From: Oscillospiraceae bacterium
GTDB taxonomy: Bacteria; Bacillota; Clostridia; Oscillospirales; Acutalibacteraceae
Direction of reading: 5' to 3'
NCBI GenBank assembly: GCA_009783605.1
Contig: WRDE01000004.1
Span: forward strand, 1-23,656
Length of the DNA stretch: 23,656 nucleotides
Shown: one piece after another, positions 14,744 through 21,607 of the stretch
Position numbering within the stretch: position 1 is the first letter of the stretch
How the letters are laid out: each line of letters starts with the position of its first letter
Notes under the pieces: model-generated
The model's database searches: none
Seen by the model: only the letters and a program-made list of their open reading frames with translations
Told to the model about the DNA's origin: nothing
Made by a program: the position numbers and the translations under genes

Positions 14744-16050
14744 AACCGTTCTCCTATCAAAAAATCGCCGCTGCGCCCGGTGATCCGTACCCGGACCGTC
14801 TGCCCGCGCATATTTGCGGTTTCGCCGTAAAACCTCACCGGCAGATAATGGGCGTTAAAGCCTTCACATTCTCCGCCAGGCCGCACGATTTCCACCAAGA
14901 CCTCCGCGTTCCGGCCGATAAAGGTTTCCTCATATGCCGCCCGGCCGGTTTCGGCCGCCGCCGCCATCTCTCCGGCCCGCGCCGCCTTTTCGGCGGCAGA
15001 CACCTGATCCTTCGCCGCCGCGGCAGGGGTGCCCGGCCGCCGGGAATAGGGAAAGATATGCGCCCGCGAAAAACCGGTTTTTTTGACAAAATCGAGTGAT
15101 TCGGCGAATTCCTCCCGGGTTTCGCCGGGGAACCCCACCATCACGTCGGTGGTGAGGGCACAGCCGGGAAACCGCCGCCGCAGCCGATCGGCCAGTCCGG
15201 CATAGTCCGCCGCGGTATACCGCCGGTTCATTCGCCGCAGCGTCGCGTCGCAGCCGCTCTGCAGCGACAGGTGGAATTGCGGGCACAATTTCGGCTGCGC
15301 CGCCAGCCGGTCCAATAAGCGGCCGTCCATCTGGTCCGGCTCCAGCGATCCTAACCGGATCCGGCGGATACCTTCCGCCGCCGCGGCCTGCTCCACAGCG
15401 TCCGCGAGGGTGAAGCTATGATTGATTTCGGAACCGTAGGCGGTGAGATTGATACCCACCAACACCACCTCGGTATATCCGGCGGCGGCCAGCGTTTCGG
15501 CTTCGGCGCGGATCTCCGCCAAAGGCCGCGAGCGCACCCGGCCGCGGGCATAGGGGACGATACAGTAGCTGCAGAACCGGTCGCACCCGTCCTCGATTTT
15601 GATATACGCCCTGGTCCGCCCCTCGAAAGCCCGGAGTTCACCCGGCGATTCAAAGGCTTCGCCGTGGGGAAGAATATCCACCACCCGCCGGCCCAGCGTT
15701 TGGAATTGCCGGATATACGCCGGCAGCCGTCCCCGGGCGGTATTGCCGAGAACGATATCCGCTTCGGTATACCGTTCGGCGGTCTCGGGGTAGGCCTGCG
15801 GCATACAGCCGGTCAGCGCGATAACCGCTCCGGGGTTATCCCGGCGGCATCGGCGCAGCAGCTGCCGCAGTTTGCGGTCGGCTTCGGCGGTGACGGTGCA
15901 GGAATTGATGACCAAAGCATAATCCCCGGCGGCCGAAAATCCCGCGGAAAAGGTGTCGGCTTGCATCCCCGCCGCCCGGACCGCCGCCATCATGGCCCGG
16001 GTCTCGTATTGGTTGACTTTGCATCCCAATGTATAAAAATAAACCGTCAT
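14740..16050 (-). CDS. mtaB: tRNA t6A37 methylthiotransferase MtaB
   Basis: 436 residues from the ATG at 16050, which has GGGAG eight bases upstream. The longer frame adds only promoter sequence. The N-terminal UPF0004 domain carries Cys10 (TLGCKVNQYE), Cys51 (NSCTVT) and Cys82 (GCMPQ) for one 4Fe-4S cluster. The radical-SAM motif CDRFCSYC (Cys156, Cys160, Cys163) holds the second cluster. A TRAM-type RNA-binding region closes the C-terminus (about 370-436). The GCKVNQYE form and overall length fit MtaB, which converts t6A to ms2t6A at position 37 of tRNA, rather than MiaB or RimO. It heads a run of overlapping genes, and a strong promoter lies 30 bases upstream. Confidence 0.93.
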   Translation of the reverse strand: MTVYFYTLGCKVNQYETRAMMAAVRAAGMQADTFSAGFSAAGDYALVINSCTVTAEADRKLRQLLRRCRRDNPGAVIALTGCMPQAYPETAERYTEADIVLGNTARGRLPAYIRQFQTLGRRVVDILPHGEAFESPGELRAFEGRTRAYIKIEDGCDRFCSYCIVPYARGRVRSRPLAEIRAEAETLAAAGYTEVVLVGINLTAYGSEINHSFTLADAVEQAAAAEGIRRIRLGSLEPDQMDGRLLDRLAAQPKLCPQFHLSLQSGCDATLRRMNRRYTAADYAGLADRLRRRFPGCALTTDVMVGFPGETREEFAESLDFVKKTGFSRAHIFPYSRRPGTPAAAAKDQVSAAEKAARAGEMAAAAETGRAAYEETFIGRNAEVLVEIVRPGGECEGFNAHYLPVRFYGETANMRGQTVRVRITGRSGDFLIGERL

Positions 16051-16078
16051 GGAGCTATCTCCCGTAAAGAGTATGTCT

Positions 16079-16107
16079 ATTATATGCGAAATCGCGCGGT
16101 ATTTCAA
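16079..16107 (-). promoter_or_regulatory. Sigma-A-type promoter for the mtaB operon
   Basis: On the minus strand the -35 is TTGAAA (16102-16107) and the -10 is TATAAT (16079-16084), with a 17-base spacer. It stands back to back with the plus-strand promoter at 16132, with 24 bases between the two -35 boxes. Confidence 0.75.
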
Positions 16108-16131
16108 GGTTTTGTTTGTACTCTTTTCCTG

Positions 16132-16160
16132 TTGATTTTCCCCGAAAAGAAAGTTATACT
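16132..16160 (+). promoter_or_regulatory. Sigma-A-type promoter for the HPr-like gene
   Basis: The -35 is TTGATT (16132-16137) and the -10 is TATACT (16155-16160), with a 17-base spacer. Transcription should begin near 16167. Confidence 0.65.
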
Positions 16161-16208
16161 ACTCTCCTGTGAGCTATTATACAAATTAAGAAAGGTTTGA
16201 GATACCCG

Positions 16209-16439
16209 GTGTATGCATCCAAAGTCTGTTTTGAAACGGTGGAGGACGCCAAAAATTTCGCCGCCCTCTGTGCCGGAGTCCCCTTTTCGGTCACCCTGTC
16301 TTCCGGCGTGTATATCGTCGACGCCAAATCCATTATGGGGGTCTTCAGCCTCGATCTGAACGTTGAATTAGATCTGAAAGCGGATTGCGCGGAGGATGAA
16401 CCGTTTATTGAAAAGCTGTCTGATTTTATCAGAGAATGA
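16209..16439 (+). CDS. HPr-like small protein without the phosphorylated histidine
   Basis: 76 residues from a GTG at 16209. A TTG at 16197 is also in frame but lies only one base after the AAGAAAGG ribosome site, so the GTG is preferred (spacing 13). The second half, VDAKSIMGVFSLDLNVEL, matches the HPr region around the regulatory serine (Ser46 in HPr). The first half, YASKVCFETVEDAKNFAALC, lacks the GxHARP motif that carries the catalytic histidine. Such proteins are widespread in Clostridia and are annotated as HPr family. They cannot relay phosphate from Enzyme I, so a regulatory or binding role, as with Crh, is more likely. It has its own promoter and stands alone ahead of hisF. Confidence 0.75.
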   Translation: MYASKVCFETVEDAKNFAALCAGVPFSVTLSSGVYIVDAKSIMGVFSLDLNVELDLKADCAEDEPFIEKLSDFIRE

Positions 16440-16513
16440 TGAATTATATGTGACTTTTAATAAAATTATAGTTTAAAACAATGCGCGGAAGGCCGCACCC
16501 CACAAAAAAAATC

Positions 16514-16542
16514 TTGACAAAGGCACTCTGCTGTGTTACCAT
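16514..16542 (+). promoter_or_regulatory. Promoter for hisF
   Basis: A consensus -35, TTGACA (16514-16519), is followed after 17 bases by a weaker -10, TACCAT (16537-16542). The combination suits a regulated promoter. Confidence 0.65.
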
Positions 16543-16565
16543 GCTACTGTGCTAATGCAGCAGAG
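16526..16565. promoter_or_regulatory. Operator-like inverted repeat at the hisF promoter
   Basis: A perfect 8-bp inverted repeat, CTCTGCTG (16526-16533) and CAGCAGAG (16558-16565), has one arm in the -35/-10 spacer and the other just after the likely start of transcription. The first arm would not be transcribed, so DNA binding by a repressor is more likely than an RNA hairpin. Confidence 0.45.
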
Positions 16566-16583
16566 TATAAGGAGGAGTATGTT

Positions 16584-17360
16584 ATGTATCAAAATGAAAA
16601 ATCTGTCCGGCGGATCATCCCCTGTCTCGACGTGAAGGATGGCCGGGTGGTCAAAGGGGTCAAATTTGTTGACCTGAAGGATGTGGGCGATCCGGTGGAG
16701 GCGGGCAGAGCCTATTGCGCCGCCGGGGCCGACGAACTGGTATTTCTTGACATCACCGCCACCGGCGAGGGGCGGAAAACAGTGGTGGAGTTGGCCGGGC
16801 GGGTGGCGGCGGCGATAGATATCCCCTTCGCTGTCGGCGGGGGCATCGGTTCGGTGGAGGATTTCCGCGCGGTGCTGGCGGCCGGCGCCGACAAGGCCGG
16901 CATCAATACCGCCGCGGTCAACGATCCGGAGCTGATCCGTCGCGCCGCCGCGGAATTCGGCAGCGAGCGGGTGGTGGTCGCCATCGACGCCGGCCGGAAC
17001 AGCGATACGGGATGTTGGGAGGTATTGACAAACGGCGGGCAGAAAAATACCGGTTTGGACGCGGTGGCATGGGCGATAGAGGCCGAGCTGTTGGGCGCCG
17101 GCGAGCTGTTGGTGACCTCATTGGACGCCGACGGCACCAAAAACGGCTATGATATCGGGCTGACGGCAGCTATAGCCGAAGCGGTGAATATCCCGGTTAT
17201 CGCCTCCGGCGGCGCGGGGACGATGGAGGATTTTGCCGAAGCGCTGACCGCCGGCAAAGCCGACGCGGCGCTGGCGGCTTCGCTGTTCCATTTCGGCGAG
17301 GTGGCGATCCCGGAGTTGAAAAGATTTTTGGCGGAGCGGGGGATAGCGGTCAAATTGTAA
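16584..17360 (+). CDS. hisF: Imidazole glycerol phosphate synthase subunit HisF
   Basis: 258 residues, the usual length. The ATG at 16584 follows a near-perfect AAGGAGG. Catalytic aspartates are visible in IIPCLDVKDGRVVKG (Asp16) and VVVAIDAGRN (Asp135). The (beta/alpha)8-barrel phosphate-binding loops appear as VGGGIGS and ASGGAGT, and the conserved TSLDADGTKNGYD is present. With HisH, this enzyme uses ammonia from glutamine to close the imidazole ring, giving IGP and AICAR, in histidine synthesis. No other his gene is next to it: upstream is the HPr-like gene, downstream an amino-acid ABC importer. It has its own promoter with an operator-like site, so it may be regulated by histidine supply. 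Its stop codon lies within a 7-bp repeat array. Confidence 0.96.
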   Translation: MYQNEKSVRRIIPCLDVKDGRVVKGVKFVDLKDVGDPVEAGRAYCAAGADELVFLDITATGEGRKTVVELAGRVAAAIDIPFAVGGGIGSVEDFRAVLAAGADKAGINTAAVNDPELIRRAAAEFGSERVVVAIDAGRNSDTGCWEVLTNGGQKNTGLDAVAWAIEAELLGAGELLVTSLDADGTKNGYDIGLTAAIAEAVNIPVIASGGAGTMEDFAEALTAGKADAALAASLFHFGEVAIPELKRFLAERGIAVKL

Positions 17361-17378
17361 ATTGAAAATGGCAAATTG
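17351..17378. repeat. 7-bp tandem repeats spanning the hisF stop codon
   Basis: The units are CAAATTG, TAAATTG, AAAATGG, CAAATTG. The second unit supplies the TAA stop of hisF and the first encodes its last Lys-Leu. Confidence 0.65.
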
Positions 17379-17409
17379 ATACGGCATGCAAAAAATATTG
17401 GATAATCTA

Positions 17410-17439
17410 TTGATTTATCACGGTAATATAGTGTATAAT
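17410..17439 (+). promoter_or_regulatory. Sigma-A-type promoter for the ABC importer operon
   Basis: The -35 is TTGATT (17410-17415) and the -10 is TATAAT (17434-17439), with an 18-base spacer. It lies about 50 bases before the binding-protein ATG. Confidence 0.65.
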
Positions 17440-17488
17440 GAAATCCGCGCAAAATTTATATTACATAATTCAAAAGGAGAGCACAGTT

Positions 17489-18316
17489 ATGAAAAAGATT
17501 CTCAGCGGTATGTTGGCGGCAGTTCTGGTCCTTGGCATGGTTTTTGCCTTTGCGGGCTGCGGCGACAAGAAAGAAGACACTCTCATCTGCGGCGTCACCA
17601 TCTTCAAACCGATGAATTTCAAAGACGATGCCGGCAACTGGACCGGATTCGACACCGAATTCGCCCAAAAAGTCGCGGAAAAGCTCGGTATGAAAGCAGA
17701 ATTCCAGATCATTGAGTGGGACAATAAATATCTGGAGTTGGAAGCCGGCACCATCAACTGCATCTGGAACGGCTTTACCGGATGGGACGGCGTGACCGGC
17801 GAATCCGCTACCGACGGCGACAAGAAGAGAAGTGATTCGGTGGATTTCAGTTACGGTTATATGCTCAACCAGCAGTGCGTGGTCATCAAAGCTGACCGTG
17901 CTGACGAGTTTACTTCGGTTGAAGATCTGGACGGCATGACGGTCGCGGCAGAAAAAGGTTCCGCAGGTGAGGAAGCCGCAACGGAAGTTATCGGGGATGA
18001 CGGCAAGATCATCGATTCGGCGGCCCAGATTGATACCTTCCTCGAAGTATTGGCCGGGGATGTGGACTGTGCCATCGTAGATATCCTGCTGGCCCAGGAA
18101 CTGATCGGAAAAGGAAATTATGCCGATCTGACCATCGCCGCCGATATTCAGATGGGGTCGGAAGTATACGCTATCGGGTTCAAAAAGGGCAGCGATCTGA
18201 CCGCCAGGGTCAATACCGCCATGAAGGATCTGTATGACAGCGGCGTACTGAAGACACTGGCCGAAAAATACGGTATTGAGCACTGTCTTGTATTGGATAC
18301 CACATTTAAAGGATAA
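17489..18316 (+). CDS. Amino-acid ABC importer, substrate-binding lipoprotein
   Basis: 275 residues from the ATG at 17489, which follows AAAGGAGAG. A longer frame begins inside the promoter and is not used. The signal peptide ends in a lipobox, AFAGC, with Cys24. The mature protein is a type II periplasmic-binding fold: GVTIFKPMNFKDDAGNWTGF near the N-terminus, GFDTEFAQKVAEKLG, and CIWNGFT. An Arg a few residues before VDFS (about 115) would hold the ligand carboxylate. Between NGFT and that Arg there are about 12 extra residues (GWDGVTGESATDG) compared with common homologues. It captures a polar amino acid outside the membrane for the permease and ATPase encoded next; the exact substrate is not clear. 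Confidence 0.92.
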   Translation: MKKILSGMLAAVLVLGMVFAFAGCGDKKEDTLICGVTIFKPMNFKDDAGNWTGFDTEFAQKVAEKLGMKAEFQIIEWDNKYLELEAGTINCIWNGFTGWDGVTGESATDGDKKRSDSVDFSYGYMLNQQCVVIKADRADEFTSVEDLDGMTVAAEKGSAGEEAATEVIGDDGKIIDSAAQIDTFLEVLAGDVDCAIVDILLAQELIGKGNYADLTIAADIQMGSEVYAIGFKKGSDLTARVNTAMKDLYDSGVLKTLAEKYGIEHCLVLDTTFKG

Positions 18317-18322
18317 TACTGT

Positions 18323-18970
18323 ATGGGATTCTGGAATGTAACGCTGCGTCTGCTGGAAGGGTTTCAAAATACCTGTCTGATCTTCGCGCTGACGCTGGTG
18401 CTGGCGTTGCCGCTGGGGTTGGCGGTGGCTTTCGGATCGATGTCACGGCTTGCCCCGTTGCGGTATCTGACCAAAACCTTTGTCTGGATCATCCGGGGGG
18501 TTCCTTTGATGCTGCAGATATTCATCATCTATTTCGTGCCGCGTATCGTCTTCCAGATATCCTTTATCCCGCGGTTCAGCTCGGTCATTGTCGCTTTTAC
18601 CATCAATTACGCCTGTTATTTCAGCGAGATCTACCGGGGCGGCATCGAAAATATATCCCGCAGCCAGTTTGAGGCCGGTCAGGTACTGGGCATGACCAAA
18701 TCCCAGATCTTTTTCCGGGTGATTCTGTTGCAGGTGGTCAAGCGGATTTTGGCGCCGATGTCCAATGAGATTATCACGCTGGTGAAGGATACTGCTCTCG
18801 CCCGGGTGATTGTGGTGGCTGAAATCATCAAAGTGGCCTATGAATTCGCCGCTACCGACGCGTTGATCTGGCCGCTGTTTTATACCGGTGTATTCTACCT
18901 GGCTTTTGTGGGGATACTGACGCTGCTGTTCGGGTATTTTGAAAAAAAATTGGATTATTTCCGGGCATAA
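18323..18970 (+). CDS. Amino-acid ABC importer, permease
   Basis: 215 residues with about five membrane helices (about 13-38, 52-75, 88-105, 150-170, 185-208). It has the HisM/GlnP-type N-terminal pattern and RGVPLMLQIFIIYF. The EAA loop that contacts the ATPase is FEAGQVLGMTKSQIFFRVIL (about residues 115-135). The ATG lies six bases after the binding-protein stop, with AAAGGA ten bases upstream. One permease gene suggests a homodimeric channel. It works with the lipoprotein encoded before it and the ATPase after it. Confidence 0.93.
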   Translation: MGFWNVTLRLLEGFQNTCLIFALTLVLALPLGLAVAFGSMSRLAPLRYLTKTFVWIIRGVPLMLQIFIIYFVPRIVFQISFIPRFSSVIVAFTINYACYFSEIYRGGIENISRSQFEAGQVLGMTKSQIFFRVILLQVVKRILAPMSNEIITLVKDTALARVIVVAEIIKVAYEFAATDALIWPLFYTGVFYLAFVGILTLLFGYFEKKLDYFRA

Positions 18971-19060
18971 AATCGGGGCTCGTGCGCTAAAGCGCGACTT
19001 CGCCTGTTCGCTGTTCGTAGTAAGTGGCATTCACTCTATATTCCACATTAAGGATTTATT

Positions 19061-19849
19061 ATGCCAATTCTTGAAGTCCAGAACATCGTCAAGCGCTTCG
19101 GTACGGCCGAGGTGCTGAAGGGTGTCAGTTTTTCGCTGGAGCAGGGGGATTCGCTGGCCATTATCGGGTCTTCCGGAAGCGGCAAGACCACCCTGCTGCG
19201 CTGCCTGAACTTTCTCGAGCAGGCGAATGAGGGTCGCATTATCGTGCGGGGTGAAACACTGTTTGACGCGTCGGATCATATTCTTTATAACGACCAGTCG
19301 ATCCGCCGCAAGCGGCTGCATTTCGGATTGGTGTTCCAGGCGTTCCATCTGTTTCCCCAGTATACGGCGCTGAAAAACATCACATTGGCGCGGGAATTGA
19401 TGGCCCGTGAGCAAGCGGATTTTAAGCAAAACAAAAAAGAAATCCTGGAGGGGATCCAGCAGAGGGGTTTGAATCTGCTGGATCAGGTGGGATTGGCCGA
19501 CAAACGGGATTTTTATCCCCACCAGCTCTCCGGCGGCCAGCAGCAGCGGGTCGCTATCGCCCGGGCGCTGGCGATGAACCCGGATATCCTGTGTTTTGAC
19601 GAACCGACCTCGGCGCTGGACCCCGAGCTGACCGACGAGGTGCTGCGGGTGATCCGCGGGCTGGCGGAGAAGAATACCACGATGGTGATCGTCACCCATG
19701 AGATGCATTTTGCCCGCCGGGTGGCCGATAAAGTGCTGTTTATGGATGAGGGCACGGTGGTGGAATACGGTACGCCGGAAGCGGTGTTCGACCATCCGTC
19801 CAGCGAACGGACCCGGCGGTTTCTGGAGCGGTATTCGGAGGATGCGTAG
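19061..19849 (+). CDS. Amino-acid ABC importer, ATP-binding protein
   Basis: 262 residues. Walker A is GSSGSGKTT (36-44), the Q-loop is VFQAF (Gln93), the signature is LSGGQQQR (156-163), Walker B is ILCFDEPTSALDPE (176-189), and the switch histidine is in VTHEMHFA (His213). The sequence is of the GlnQ/HisP type for polar amino acids. A longer than usual insert between about residues 110 and 140 (RELMAREQADFKQNKKEIL) is noticeable. The gene starts 90 bases after the permease stop, and the gap holds no clear terminator or promoter. It contains a small hairpin, GCGC-TAAA-GCGC, that may lower downstream expression. The three genes form one importer. Confidence 0.94.
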   Translation: MPILEVQNIVKRFGTAEVLKGVSFSLEQGDSLAIIGSSGSGKTTLLRCLNFLEQANEGRIIVRGETLFDASDHILYNDQSIRRKRLHFGLVFQAFHLFPQYTALKNITLARELMAREQADFKQNKKEILEGIQQRGLNLLDQVGLADKRDFYPHQLSGGQQQRVAIARALAMNPDILCFDEPTSALDPELTDEVLRVIRGLAEKNTTMVIVTHEMHFARRVADKVLFMDEGTVVEYGTPEAVFDHPSSERTRRFLERYSEDA

Positions 19850-19914
19850 AGCGGGGGCTTGGTTGTCTTTCCATTCAGAGAAGCAATATAGAATAAACTA
19901 AAAAGAAGAGCGCC

Positions 19915-19939
19915 TTTTGATGATAAAGAGATATCAAAA
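19915..19939. repeat. 7-bp inverted repeat upstream of the GyrI-like gene
   Basis: TTTTGAT (19915-19921) and ATCAAAA (19933-19939) are perfect inverted arms around an 11-base centre. They lie 28 bases before the ATG. It could be an operator or a weak RNA hairpin. Confidence 0.4.
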
Positions 19940-19966
19940 TAAAAGGGAAACGGAGGGAACATAACC

Positions 19967-20458
19967 ATGAGCGAACCGGTTATAACATTCCAAATGCATC
20001 ACGATGAGTTTTATTTCCTTGGTATCGAAAACCTTGTTACAGAAAATGCCGATTTCGGAGCATTTTGGGGTAATTTTTTTGATATGGGGGGATATGATAA
20101 AATCGACCCATACGCAAAGGATCCGAATTGCATCAACCTATGGTACTATAAAACCCCCGAAAAAAAAATTTATTATCAGGGCAAAATTGTTAGTGAAGTG
20201 GACGATGTACCCGACGGATATACGCTGACAAAATTTCCTGCGGGAGAATATCTTGTAGCCACAACCGCATGGTTATCTTCATATGATGAATCTATGAAGC
20301 ATATTAACCATAGCTATTACAAAAACGCACAAATGCCTGAAGGATACACAAAGTGCAGCCAAACTGACAATACAGTTTTTCTGATAGAACGATGGGGCGC
20401 AGATACCGGAGACGGCTACAGATACGAATTTTGGATACCAATTAAGAAAGCGGAATAA
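19967..20458 (+). CDS. GyrI-like/AraC effector-binding-domain protein
   Basis: 163 residues, no signal peptide. The pattern LTKFPAGEYLVATT (about 86-99), followed by a central helix (ESMKHINHSYYKN) and an ending in RYEFWIPIKKAE, is characteristic of the GyrI-like small-molecule-binding fold. That fold occurs free or fused to AraC/MerR DNA-binding domains; here it stands alone. Its ligand is unknown. GGAGG lies about ten bases before the ATG. The gene is plainly richer in A/T than the genes on either side and uses A/T-ending codons often, which suggests acquisition from another genome. It is followed by three closely packed hairpins. Confidence 0.75.
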   Translation: MSEPVITFQMHHDEFYFLGIENLVTENADFGAFWGNFFDMGGYDKIDPYAKDPNCINLWYYKTPEKKIYYQGKIVSEVDDVPDGYTLTKFPAGEYLVATTAWLSSYDESMKHINHSYYKNAQMPEGYTKCSQTDNTVFLIERWGADTGDGYRYEFWIPIKKAE

Positions 20459-20482
20459 TGCTTTCGTAAGATACAGTATGTT

Positions 20483-20528
20483 ACACCCGCCACAAAAATG
20501 TGGCGGGTGTCAGTTTGTCGACAAACTG
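20483..20528. repeat. Two adjacent perfect palindromes
   Basis: The first is ACACCCGCCACA-AAAA-TGTGGCGGGTGT (20483-20510), a 12-bp stem with a 4-base loop. The second, directly adjoining, is CAGTTTGTCGACAAACTG (20511-20528), a perfect 18-base palindrome. Neither is followed by a T-run of its own; the terminator hairpin begins at the next base. Confidence 0.75.
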
Positions 20529-20554
20529 AAATCTCCGCTCCGGCGGAGATTTTT
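20529..20554 (+). terminator. Intrinsic terminator after the GyrI-like gene
   Basis: The stem is AAATCTCCGC (20529-20538) with GCGGAGATTT (20543-20552) around a TCCG loop, leading into a TTTTT run and an AT-rich tail with a further six T residues. It ends the transcript of the GyrI-like gene and possibly the ABC operon. Confidence 0.7.
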
Positions 20555-20578
20555 ATATTGTTTTTTCAAATTTTTCAT

Positions 20579-20607
20579 TTGCCTTTTTCGGATAAAAATG
20601 CTATACT
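20579..20607 (+). promoter_or_regulatory. Sigma-A-type promoter for tyrA
   Basis: The -35 is TTGCCT (20579-20584) and the -10 is TATACT (20602-20607), with a 17-base spacer. It lies about 44 bases before the ATG at 20651. Confidence 0.65.
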
Positions 20608-20650
20608 TATTTATATATATACTCTATTCATTAACACAGGAGAAATTTTC

Positions 20651-21490
20651 ATGCCGAAAACTATCGGGATTGTCGGGCTTGGGCTGATCGGCGGGTCAAT
20701 GGCGCTGGCGCTGCGCCGTTGTCCTGAATATCGGGTATTGGGCTATAACCGGAATCCTCAGACGTTGGAAACGGCACTGGAACGGCAGGCTATCGACGGT
20801 GTTTTTGACCTTGACAGCCGCCGGGAAGCGGAGTTAGTGATTCTGGCGCTGCCGCCGGACGCGCTGTTGGAATTTTTGAACCGGTACGCGGGGGAATTCC
20901 GCGAGGGCGCGGTGATCACCGATGTCTGCGGCGTCAAAACCCCGATCACCCGGCCCTGCAGCGATATCTGCGCCCGGCACGGCCTGCAGTTTGTGGGCGG
21001 TCACCCGATGGCGGGGAAAGAAAAAAGCGGCTTTTCCGCCGCCGATCCCATGCTGTTTTCCGGCGCCTCCTATATCCTGACGCCGTTGGAGGATACCCCG
21101 CTGCCGGCGGTGGAAGCGGTGGGCGCGCTGGCCACCGCGCTGGGCTGCGCCACCCTGACCGTCACCTCGCCGGAGCATCACGACGAGATGATCGCCTGTA
21201 CCAGCCAGCTGCCTCATCTGCTGGCCAACGCCTATGTCCGCTCCCCTTTCGCGTCGCAGCATATGGGGTTCTCGGCCGGTTCTTTCCGGGATGTGTCACG
21301 GGTGTCGACGGTGGATGAACATTTATGGAGCCAGCTGATGACGCTGAACGCCGGACCGCTGACCGCTGAAGTTGAGCGGTTGATCGGTCATCTGCGTGAA
21401 TACTGCGCATGGATCGCCGCCGGGGATAAAACCGTACTGGCGGCGGCGTTGAAACAGGGGCGGCTGGCAGGAGAGCAGATACCCAAATAG
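20651..21490 (+). CDS. tyrA: Prephenate dehydrogenase
   Basis: 279 residues from the ATG at 20651, which has AGGAG eight bases upstream; a longer frame crosses the promoter and terminator and is rejected. The NAD-binding fold is GIVGLGLIGGS (6-16). The conserved GGHPMAGKEKSG (about 117-128) and a helix containing SPEHHDEMIACTSQLPHLLA are typical of TyrA, where His residues act in catalysis. The enzyme oxidatively decarboxylates prephenate to 4-hydroxyphenylpyruvate in tyrosine synthesis, in the cytoplasm. There is no C-terminal ACT domain, which some homologues use for tyrosine feedback. No other aromatic-pathway gene is adjacent. Confidence 0.93.
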   Translation: MPKTIGIVGLGLIGGSMALALRRCPEYRVLGYNRNPQTLETALERQAIDGVFDLDSRREAELVILALPPDALLEFLNRYAGEFREGAVITDVCGVKTPITRPCSDICARHGLQFVGGHPMAGKEKSGFSAADPMLFSGASYILTPLEDTPLPAVEAVGALATALGCATLTVTSPEHHDEMIACTSQLPHLLANAYVRSPFASQHMGFSAGSFRDVSRVSTVDEHLWSQLMTLNAGPLTAEVERLIGHLREYCAWIAAGDKTVLAAALKQGRLAGEQIPK

Positions 21491-21607
21491 CCCCGCTCGT
21501 AAACACCAATATATTAAGCAGCATAAATAAGTCCATTTTAAGCGTTTGCTGCTGCGCCGCCACATTTTTTCTTTGCATTATAAATCTTAAAAAAAGGGGG
21601 AAGCCTT

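Noticed and set aside
16460..16500. Possible terminator after the HPr-like gene
   Set aside because: The stem GCGG-AAGG-CCGC is only 4 bp and is followed by an A-run, not a T-run, on the plus strand.
17456..18367. Minus-strand frame of 303 codons
   Set aside because: It is the complement of the substrate-binding lipoprotein gene. The plus strand has the signal peptide, ribosome site and promoter.
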